In this document: positions 24,186 through 30,813 of the stretch, in pieces
Position numbering within the stretch: position 1 is the first letter of the stretch
Layout: every line of letters starts with the position of its first letter
Source of the DNA: Actinomycetota bacterium
GTDB taxonomy: Bacteria; Actinomycetota; Humimicrobiia; Humimicrobiales; Humimicrobiaceae
Length of the DNA: 30,813 nucleotides
Assembly: GCA_018400395.1 (NCBI GenBank)
Contig: JAGYMN010000004.1
Coordinates: 1 to 30,813 of the forward strand
Direction: 5' to 3'
Notes under the pieces: generated by a model
The model's input: only the letters and a program-made list of their open reading frames with translations
The model's database searches: none
What the model was told of the DNA's origin: nothing
Translations under genes and position numbers: made by a program

Positions 24186-25103
24186 TTATAATCTTTTATA
24201 AATATATATAAGTAACGCCTTCTGAGCGTAAAGCCTGTTTTCTGCCTGCTGGAATACCACTGAATTTTTACCGTCTAATATATCGGATGTAATTTCCTCT
24301 CCTCTATGAGCCGGAAGGCAGTGCATTATCTTTACATCACTGCCTGCATGCCCCGTAATATTTTTATTTACCTGATAAGGAGACAATTTGTTTATTTTAT
24401 CCTTGCTGTCAGCATCACCCATGCTAAACCATACATCTGTATATATTATATCAGCATCCCTGGCTGCTTTAACCGGGTCGTTCTCCAGGATAACATTTGA
24501 GCCATCAATCTTACTGCAGTAATCAATTATTGAAGGATTGGGGCTATATTCAGCAGGGCATCCTATTGTAATTTTTATACCCATTTTTGACAGGCCTATC
24601 ATAAGGCTATTTGTAACATTATTACTATCTCCCAGGTATGTTAATCTTAGATCCGGCTTTAGCAGGCCCAGTTCCTTGATGGTAAAAAGGTCTGAAAGTA
24701 TCTGACATGGATGATAGGAATCTGTTAATCCATTTATTACCGGTATCGAAGAGCTTTCTGCAAATATTTCTACAATCTTATGATCAAAAGTCCTTATAAC
24801 GACTCCATCAAGATAACCCGAAAATATCTTTGCAGTATCACTATAATTCTCGCCCCTGGAAAGCTGAAGGCTCTTTGAATCAAGATATATTGCATTGCCG
24901 CCCATCTGACTTATCCCTGCTTCAAAAGAAAGCCTTGTCCTTGTGGAATTCTTGTCAAATAAAAGTGCTATATTTTTATCTTTCAAAACTTTTTTATATT
25001 TCCCGGGATTTTTTTTAACCACTCCGGCCAGATCGACCAATTCTATTAGATCATCTCTATCAAAATCTTTTAGTGTTAAAAAATCAATCTTTTTTATTTT
25101 CAT
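24186..25103 (-). CDS. argF: ornithine carbamoyltransferase
   Basis: Transfers the carbamoyl group to ornithine, giving citrulline. The 305 residues contain the carbamoyl-phosphate motif STRTRLSFE (53-61) preceded by the usual F-x-K, HPCQILSDL in the middle, and the ornithine-binding HCLPAHRGEE near the C-terminus, which separates it from aspartate carbamoyltransferase. The ATG lies inside the last 20 bases of argD and the ribosome binding site is weak, so coupling is likely. It is followed by argR. Anabolic role is indicated by the operon; no arcA or arcC is nearby. Confidence 0.97.
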   Translation of the reverse strand: MKIKKIDFLTLKDFDRDDLIELVDLAGVVKKNPGKYKKVLKDKNIALLFDKNSTRTRLSFEAGISQMGGNAIYLDSKSLQLSRGENYSDTAKIFSGYLDGVVIRTFDHKIVEIFAESSSIPVINGLTDSYHPCQILSDLFTIKELGLLKPDLRLTYLGDSNNVTNSLMIGLSKMGIKITIGCPAEYSPNPSIIDYCSKIDGSNVILENDPVKAARDADIIYTDVWFSMGDADSKDKINKLSPYQVNKNITGHAGSDVKIMHCLPAHRGEEITSDILDGKNSVVFQQAENRLYAQKALLIYIYKRL

Positions 25104-26310
25104 TTTCTATTATCCCGCTTTCTCTATCAAGCCATCTTATTACCCTGTCTATGTTGGCCTTTGTTATTATTAATGGAGGTAGAAATCTTAAAATATAATC
25201 CGATACCCTGTTTAATATAATTCCGTCATTTAATGCATCGCCTACAATCCTTGATGCAACAGGTTTCAAATACTCCATAGCGACCATTAACCCTATACCC
25301 CTCGCTTCTTTTATTATATTATATCTGTCCTGGATTTTTCTAAGTTCTGAAATAAAATATTCTCCAAGTTTTTCAACCCTCTCCGGAATTTTATTAGCTA
25401 AAAGATAATCAATAACTGCAATTCCTGCTGCGCATGAAGCCGCATTTCCGCCAAATGTTGAACCATGCATACCCGGGGCAAATGAACTGCTTATTTTATC
25501 AGTGGATATTATTGCTCCTGCAGGCATCCCTCCTCCAAGACTCTTCGCTACCACAAGTATATCTGGTTTTACACCATAATTTTCATATGCGAACATCCTG
25601 CCTGTTCTCCCAAAGCCTGTCTGAACCTCATCAAAAATTAGTAAAATATCATTTTTATTACAGGCATCCCTCAAATATTCCATGAATTTTTTATCCGCAG
25701 GGTATATACCCCCCTCTCCCTGAACAGGCTCCAGCATTATTGCACAGGTACTGTCGCTTATAAGTTTTTTTGTTGATTCTATATCATTAAACTTACTGTA
25801 TATAAAACCTTTAAGAAGTGGTTCAAACTTTTTTTGTTTTATTTCCTGCGCAGTTGCTGAAAGAGCACCCATGGTTCTTCCGTGGAAAGAACGGTTAAAT
25901 GTTATTATCTCAATACGCTTATTTCCGTATTTATCCGTTGAATATTTTCTGGCAAGCTTTATTGCTGCTTCGATTGATTCAGTTCCGCTGTTTGCAAAAA
26001 AAACTTTCTGGCCAAATCCTGAAATCCTGCAGATCTTCTCCGCCAGTTCAACCTGCAGTAAATTATAATACAGGTTTGAAGGTTGTATTATAAGCGGGAT
26101 CTGTTTTAAAAGAGCATTAACTACATATTTATTGCTGTGGCCGACATTGAGACAGCCGTAACCTGCTATAAAATCTAAATATCTCTTCCCTTCTATATCC
26201 CATAAATACTGCATATCCGCTTTCTTAAATACTACCGGCATGCGGCTGTATGTATTCATCAGGTATTGCTTTCCCCGATTAAAAATTACACTATTGTTGA
26301 TCTCCTCCAT
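25084..26310 (-). CDS. argD: acetylornithine aminotransferase
   Basis: PLP enzyme exchanging N-acetylglutamate semialdehyde and N-acetylornithine; members often also act in the succinyl-DAP branch, less needed here because dapL is present. Class III signature: GTESIEAAIKLARKY, FDEVQTGFGRTG, and the PLP lysine in VAKSLGGGMPAGA. I place the start at the ATG of MEEINNS (26308-26310), 408 residues, because AAGGGA lies six bases upstream; an upstream TTG (26325) overlaps the argB stop and would add five residues that are really that ribosome binding site. A gap of 11 bases follows argB. Confidence 0.95.
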   Translation of the reverse strand: MEEINNSVIFNRGKQYLMNTYSRMPVVFKKADMQYLWDIEGKRYLDFIAGYGCLNVGHSNKYVVNALLKQIPLIIQPSNLYYNLLQVELAEKICRISGFGQKVFFANSGTESIEAAIKLARKYSTDKYGNKRIEIITFNRSFHGRTMGALSATAQEIKQKKFEPLLKGFIYSKFNDIESTKKLISDSTCAIMLEPVQGEGGIYPADKKFMEYLRDACNKNDILLIFDEVQTGFGRTGRMFAYENYGVKPDILVVAKSLGGGMPAGAIISTDKISSSFAPGMHGSTFGGNAASCAAGIAVIDYLLANKIPERVEKLGEYFISELRKIQDRYNIIKEARGIGLMVAMEYLKPVASRIVGDALNDGIILNRVSDYILRFLPPLIITKANIDRVIRWLDRESGIIENENKKD

Positions 26311-26321
26311 AATATTTCCCT

Positions 26322-27254
26322 TCAAGCTTCATTTCCTGTTATCATGGTACCTATCCCCCTGTTGGTAAAGATTTCAACAAGTATCGAATGTTTTATGGTA
26401 CCATTCAATATATGCGTCCTGCTGACTTTCAAAGAAAGTGCTTTTATACATGCTTTCACTTTTGGTATCATGCCCGAACTTATTTTCCCGCTTTCTATCA
26501 ATTCAAGGCATTCTTTAGAGCTCAGTTTTGATATAAGCTTCTTGTTACCATTTTCCTCGTCTATTATCCCGTCAACATCTGTAAGTATTATCATTTTTTC
26601 TGCATTAAGCGCAATCGCAATCTCAGATGCGCAGGAATCTGCATTTATATTATATAAGTCCCCATTATCATCAACGCCAAGCGTTGCCACTACAGGAATA
26701 TAACTGTTATAAAGAATATCATCAAGAAACTTCCGGTTTATGCTTTTAATTTCACCTACAAAACCAAGGTCAATCTGTTTTTCATTCTTTGAATACTGCT
26801 TTTTTATACATCTAATAAAATTAGCATCATTGCCGGATATACCTATGGCAATATCTCCATGCCTGTTAAGATATGAAACAAGCCTTGAATTTATGCTTCC
26901 AATAAGTACCATTTTTACAATATCTATTACCTCCCTGCTTGTAATCCTCAGGCCGTCAACAAACTCGGCCTTAATCCCTTTTTCCTTCATAAGTTCTGTT
27001 ATCTGTTTACCTCCCCCGTGAACAAGAACGACTCTTATTCCGACAAATTTCATAAGAACCAGATCATCAAGCACGCTTTCAACAATTCTGTCATCTTCCA
27101 TCATGCTTCCGCCTATTTTTACAACCACTACCCTGTTTGAATACTGTTTAATATAAGGCAGGGATTCCAGAAGTATTGCTGCTTTCTTAAGATATGAATC
27201 TTTATTTTTAGTGTTATCATTCATATACTCATTAATTTTATAAAAATCCTTCAT
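26322..27254 (-). CDS. argB: acetylglutamate kinase
   Basis: Phosphorylates N-acetylglutamate. Amino-acid-kinase fold with VVVKIGGSMM (about 43-52) for phosphate binding, LVHGGGKQI (about 77-85) for substrate, and ITSREVIDIVKMVLIG for the family. The 310 residues include an N-terminal helix of about 40 residues before the kinase core (KDSYLKKAAILLESLPYI); such a helix is the hallmark of the hexameric, arginine-inhibited form, so feedback inhibition is likely. The ATG is preceded by AAAGG. It lies 27 bases after argJ. Confidence 0.97.
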   Translation of the reverse strand: MKDFYKINEYMNDNTKNKDSYLKKAAILLESLPYIKQYSNRVVVVKIGGSMMEDDRIVESVLDDLVLMKFVGIRVVLVHGGGKQITELMKEKGIKAEFVDGLRITSREVIDIVKMVLIGSINSRLVSYLNRHGDIAIGISGNDANFIRCIKKQYSKNEKQIDLGFVGEIKSINRKFLDDILYNSYIPVVATLGVDDNGDLYNINADSCASEIAIALNAEKMIILTDVDGIIDEENGNKKLISKLSSKECLELIESGKISSGMIPKVKACIKALSLKVSRTHILNGTIKHSILVEIFTNRGIGTMITGNEA

Positions 27255-27281
27255 ACTGCAACCTTTTATTTATATTTAAAA

Positions 27282-28520
27282 TTAGTTATGGTACATGGCA
27301 TTTATTTTTATATAATCAAATGAAAGATCCGATGACCATACTTTTGAATGCCCTCTGCCATTTTTCAGATCGACTCTGAAATATAGTTCTCTTTCTTTAA
27401 AAATATTTTTTATGATGCTTTTCTCTATATCCAGACCTATTCCTTTGTATACGATTTTTATATCATTAAGATAAATATCCAGCTTCTCGGGATAGAAATC
27501 ACAGCCGGAAGATCCAAGTGCGGCAACTATACGCCCCCAGTTAAGGTCTCTTCCAAAAATTGCTGTTTTAAAAAGATTTGAATTTGCTATTTTAAATGCA
27601 GCTTTTTTTGCCTGGCTGTTGCTCAGGGCCCTTTCAACTATAATCTCAATAAATTTTGTAGCGCCTTCGCCATCCATTACAATTTTTTTTGCCAGCTCTT
27701 CCATTACAAAAAACAAACCTTTAGAAAATATCCTGTAATTTTTATCATTTTCATCTTCTATTTTAATTCCGCTTTTACCATTTGCCATTACAATCACCAT
27801 ATCATTCGTACTCTGGCAGCCATCCACAGTTATACTGTTAAAACTGTATTTATTTGCATTTTTTATAGTCTTATCAAGAAGCTTCTTTTCAATAGAAACA
27901 TCTGTTGCTATAAAAGCCAGCATTGTTGCCATATCTGGCTCTATCATGCCCGAACCTTTTGCAATCCCGCCGATATTTATCTTATTACCACTATGAAGTA
28001 TTCTGCTTATTGCAATTTCTTTCTCAACCTTATCTGTGGTCATAATAGCACTTGCTGCTTCGCTGCCGCCGTTAAAATCAAGTTTAGCTGCAGACTCTAC
28101 TATACCCTTCTTAATCTTATCCATCGGCAGCTGGGCTCCTATTACACCGGTTGAAGCAACCAGGATATTTTCCCTCCCTATGCCGAGCCGCTGTCCCGCC
28201 AGCTTTATTGTCAATAATGCATTTTCCATACCTTCTTTACCGGTGCATGCATTCGCAACACCGCTATTTACAACAACAGCTTTAATTATATTGCCTTTAT
28301 TGAGTATTTCCTGATCTATTACCACCGGAGCAGCTTTAAATTTATTTTTAGTAAAAACTCCACCGCATATACAACCATCTGGAGAATATAATATGCAGAT
28401 ATCAAATTTTTTCTTTGAACTTTTCAGCCCACAATGAGAGCTACCTGCCAAAAATCCTGGAACAGAAGTTATGCTTCCGTTTTCTATTAATTCCCATCCT
28501 TTAATTATATTATCTTCCAT
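27282..28520 (-). CDS. argJ: ornithine acetyltransferase / amino-acid acetyltransferase
   Basis: Recycles the acetyl group from N-acetylornithine to glutamate; some members also use acetyl-CoA for the first step. The 412 residues carry the self-cleavage site MATML with T199 as the new N-terminal nucleophile (between A198 and T199), plus VASTGVIG (121-128) forming the oxyanion region and SSGCDFY in the C-terminal half. Its presence explains why no argA or argE is needed: the pathway is cyclic. GGAGGAG lies about 12 bases upstream of the ATG. It sits 40 bases after argC. Confidence 0.96.
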   Translation of the reverse strand: MEDNIIKGWELIENGSITSVPGFLAGSSHCGLKSSKKKFDICILYSPDGCICGGVFTKNKFKAAPVVIDQEILNKGNIIKAVVVNSGVANACTGKEGMENALLTIKLAGQRLGIGRENILVASTGVIGAQLPMDKIKKGIVESAAKLDFNGGSEAASAIMTTDKVEKEIAISRILHSGNKINIGGIAKGSGMIEPDMATMLAFIATDVSIEKKLLDKTIKNANKYSFNSITVDGCQSTNDMVIVMANGKSGIKIEDENDKNYRIFSKGLFFVMEELAKKIVMDGEGATKFIEIIVERALSNSQAKKAAFKIANSNLFKTAIFGRDLNWGRIVAALGSSGCDFYPEKLDIYLNDIKIVYKGIGLDIEKSIIKNIFKERELYFRVDLKNGRGHSKVWSSDLSFDYIKINAMYHN

Positions 28521-28560
28521 ATAGTGAAATTACTCCTCCATCTATCATAATCTGATACTG

Positions 28561-29616
28561 TCAGCTGTATATGCACGTGCTCTTCAGGCCTTCATCTTCA
28601 TCAAATCCCATCATAATGTTCATATTCTGTACAGCCTGTCCGGCTGCTCCTTTTAAAAGGTTGTCTATAGCACTGAATATCTTTAAAGTATATGTCCTGA
28701 TATCATAATCTATACCTATCATACACAGGTTGGTTCCCGCGGTGTTTTTTATCTCCGGTATATTCTCCCCCAGAAATTTAACAAATATACTGTCTTTATA
28801 AAATCTTTCATAAATATTTATGACATTATCCTTAATATCTCCAGCTCCTGTAATTTTGCAGTAAATTGAAGAAAAAATCCCTCTGTTCAATGGAAGAAGA
28901 TGGGGTGTAAAGCCTATCTTTAACCCGTAACCACATATTTTTTTAATCTCCTGTTCCATTTCTCCAGTATGCCTGTGTCCAGAAGCGCTGTACGCATAAA
29001 AATTATTATTCAGATTTCCATAAAGATATGCCTCTTTCAATTTTCTGCCTGCTCCAGTAACACCGGATTTTGAATCTATATTTATATTCTCTAACCTGTA
29101 GCTGCTATTCAATAGAGGCGCAAGACCAAGAAGCACAGATGTAGGATAGCAGCCGGGATTTGATATATTTCTGCTCTTTTTTATTTCTTCCTTGTTGACC
29201 TCCGGAAGCCCATATGTAAATTCATCAAGCAGTTCAGGGACAACATGGTCCGTTCCATACCAGAATTTGTAATCATCTGCATTTTTTAACCTGAAATCTG
29301 AACCTATATCTATTATTTTAAATTTTCCTTTACCATAATTATCTTTAACAAACTCCATTGAGCTTTTTGGAGGGAGGCATAAAAATAAAATATCAATACT
29401 CTTAAGATCCGATTTATCTGGAATAGCTTTAAATAAAAGATTGCTGTATTTGCTCTGCAGAAAAGACGGAAATTCATCACCCAGCTTTTTCCCATTAAGT
29501 TTTCGTGAGGTTATAAATCTTACATTGCTGTATTTGTGATTTCCCAGTATTTTTACAAGTTCAAGACCGGTGTATCCTGAACCACCTATTATTCCTATAT
29601 TTATTTTATTCTTCAT
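28561..29616 (-). CDS. argC: N-acetyl-gamma-glutamyl-phosphate reductase
   Basis: NADPH-dependent reduction of N-acetylglutamyl phosphate. Rossmann start GIIGGSGYTGLEL (8-20), active-site C156 in SNPGCYPTS, and the C-terminal region with SASGHRHTGEMEQE and HLLPLNRGI. The 351 residues match the type 1 family. The ATG (29614-29616) has GGAG about seven bases upstream. It is the first gene of the argCJBDFRGH operon, with the promoter and operator just upstream. Confidence 0.97.
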   Translation of the reverse strand: MKNKINIGIIGGSGYTGLELVKILGNHKYSNVRFITSRKLNGKKLGDEFPSFLQSKYSNLLFKAIPDKSDLKSIDILFLCLPPKSSMEFVKDNYGKGKFKIIDIGSDFRLKNADDYKFWYGTDHVVPELLDEFTYGLPEVNKEEIKKSRNISNPGCYPTSVLLGLAPLLNSSYRLENINIDSKSGVTGAGRKLKEAYLYGNLNNNFYAYSASGHRHTGEMEQEIKKICGYGLKIGFTPHLLPLNRGIFSSIYCKITGAGDIKDNVINIYERFYKDSIFVKFLGENIPEIKNTAGTNLCMIGIDYDIRTYTLKIFSAIDNLLKGAAGQAVQNMNIMMGFDEDEGLKSTCIYS

Positions 29617-29636
29617 AATATCTCCAATAATAATAT

Positions 29637-29671
29637 TTGCATATTATACATAGTTAATAAATATTATGCAA
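29637..29671 (-). promoter_or_regulatory. arg operon promoter with probable ArgR operator
   Basis: A 35-base element is bounded by the perfect inverted repeat TTGCATA (29637-29643) and TATGCAA (29665-29671). On the minus strand TTGCAT (29671-29666) is a -35 and TATAAT (29648-29643) a consensus -10, exactly 17 bases apart, so the repeat arms coincide with both promoter elements. TGCATA-type half-sites resemble the ARG boxes of Gram-positive bacteria, and argR is in the operon. Binding itself is inferred. Confidence 0.6.
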
Positions 29672-29983
29672 CATTATTTTTTATGGAATTTTAAAAACCT
29701 GCCAGCCTGTTTTTTTAATTAACTTTTTATATTCAGGCTTATACAGAGGTTATTGATATCAGAATATTTATAAGACTTCTTTATACAGTATCATTGAATT
29801 TTGAAATAAATATAGGTTCGATAAAAAATAATAAAATTTAGGAAATAATTATTCTACAGTTTTTCTACCACATAATCTAAAAATACTGCATATCCATAAT
29901 CAGCAGATCATTTTTTATAATTGACAATGCAGGAAATTAAACATATTGATCCAAAAAGTTTCTTAATTATCTCATTTTTCATG
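29672..29983. other. AT-rich gap between the sigma factor gene and argC
   Basis: No plausible ORF or RNA gene seen. It contains a 6-bp inverted repeat AGCCTG/CAGGCT with T-rich loop near 29704-29740, too weak to call a terminator. Beyond the argC promoter at its left end I see nothing functional. Confidence 0.4.
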
Positions 29984-30813
29984 TCACCTTAAAAAATCCT
30001 TAAGACCTTTACTCCTAAAAGGATGTCTGAGTTTTTCAAGTGCTTCATTTTCTATTTGTCTTATTCTTTCCCTGGTAAGATTAAAATTCCTACCCACTTC
30101 TTCGAGAGTCCGGGGATTGCCATCATTCAGACCGAATCTCTGTTCTAAAATATTTTTTTCCCTTTTTTCAAGAGTACCAAGTGCAGAGCTTACCTGATAG
30201 CGTAACCCTGAATCAATTGCATTTTCAATAGGGCTTTCTGCTCTATCATCCTTAATAAAATTCCCAAAAGTCTCACCCATATCTTCACCATAGGGCTCAT
30301 CAAGTGATAGTGGTTCCTGCGATATCTCCATCAGTTCTTCTACTTTTTCTATTTCTATATTCATTTTATAGGCTATTTCATTGCTGGTTGGTTCCCTTCC
30401 CAGTTTATCCCTGAGTTTTTCCTGTGTGGAAAATAATTTATATATCTGTGTTATTATATGCACAGGTTTTCTTATAGATCTTGCTCTGTCAGCAATTGCC
30501 CTTGTAATGCCCTGCCTGATCCACCATGTTGCATAAGTCGAAAACTTAAAACCCTTCTCAGGATCAAATTTCTCTGCAGCTCTTAAAAGTCCCATATTTC
30601 CTTCCTGAACCAGATCCAGAAACAGCAGCCCCTTCCCCAGATATCTTTTAGCAATGCTTACAACAAGCCTGAGATTTGCTTCAATCATTTTTCTTTTTGA
30701 ATCTTCATCGCCTTCCCTTATCTTTTGCGCAAGCCTGTATTCTTCATTTTTTGTTAATAATTTTATTTTCCCAATATTATTGAGATACACTTTTGCCGAA
30801 TTATTATTTAATA
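29984..30813 (-). CDS. sigA: principal RNA polymerase sigma factor (SigA/RpoD), 5' end outside the window
   Basis: Primary sigma-70 factor; 275 residues visible. Seen are the end of region 1.2 (KVYLNNIGKIKLLT), region 2 (ANLRLVVSIAKRYLG, LDLVQEGNMGLLRAAEKFD, STYATWWIRQGITRAIADRAR), region 3 (REPTSNEIAYKMN), and region 4 with its helix-turn-helix (RTLEEVGRNFNLTRERIRQIE), ending RSKGLKDFLR. A GTG at 30788-30790 could be read as a start, but the frame stays open to the edge (SAK before VYL) and region 1.2 would be cut, so the gene continues beyond 30813. It is on the same strand as argC, 367 bases upstream. Confidence 0.95.
   Translation of the reverse strand, partial: LNNNSAKVYLNNIGKIKLLTKNEEYRLAQKIREGDEDSKRKMIEANLRLVVSIAKRYLGKGLLFLDLVQEGNMGLLRAAEKFDPEKGFKFSTYATWWIRQGITRAIADRARSIRKPVHIITQIYKLFSTQEKLRDKLGREPTSNEIAYKMNIEIEKVEELMEISQEPLSLDEPYGEDMGETFGNFIKDDRAESPIENAIDSGLRYQVSSALGTLEKREKNILEQRFGLNDGNPRTLEEVGRNFNLTRERIRQIENEALEKLRHPFRSKGLKDFLR

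Noticed and set aside
30788..30790. GTG as the true start of the sigma factor
   Set aside because: The reading frame stays open to the window edge and the GTG start would remove most of region 1.2, so the gene is better treated as cut by the edge.

Overview
The window is AT-rich and gene-dense, and looks like a chromosomal segment from an anaerobic, Gram-positive-type bacterium. The closest fit is a deep, low-GC actinobacterial lineage. Evidence: the arginine operon runs argC-J-B-D-F-R-G-H, the order familiar from Actinobacteria; miaB-miaA-dapF-hflX-lexA is also an actinobacterial neighbourhood; the LexA operators have the Gram-positive form CGAAC-N4-GTTTG; a class A penicillin-binding protein carries four PASTA repeats; and a spoVS gene is present. 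Lineage is inferred from gene order and motifs only.

Layout. Positions 1-1032 hold dut and a small membrane/LysM gene with a double LexA operator. Positions 1249-2976 hold ilvC and lexA on the plus strand; lexA has its own operator and probably almost no 5' leader. Positions 2973-11785 form one long minus-strand operon, transcribed rny, GHKL ATPase, spoVS, miaB, miaA, dapF, dapL, hflX. It covers RNA decay, tRNA modification, diaminopimelate synthesis and ribosome rescue. The rny start is preceded by a 411-base gap with a strong intrinsic-terminator hairpin abutting the ribosome binding site.

Positions 12197-16622 form a second minus-strand cluster: DUF134, metallo-beta-lactamase-fold protein, NifX-like, DUF134, NifX-like, and two MinD-type ATPases with inserted ferredoxin domains. 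It resembles the orange-protein (ORP) type loci of anaerobes, not a nitrogenase locus, because no nifHDK or nifB is present. One of the two MinD proteins has lost three of the eight expected cluster cysteines. tyrS follows (16692-17924), divergent from the PASTA penicillin-binding protein gene (18135-20987).

Positions 21025-29616 are the complete argCJBDFRGH operon on the minus strand. A sigma-70 promoter upstream of argC is framed by a 35-base inverted-repeat element suited to ArgR. The principal sigma factor gene enters from the right edge (29984-30813) and is cut at its 5' end.

The parts most worth a second look are the SOS unit around lexA, the rny leader with its terminator, the uncharacterised GHKL ATPase between rny and spoVS, and the duplicated DUF134/NifX/MinD locus. 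No tRNA, rRNA, CRISPR array, insertion sequence or prophage was recognised.
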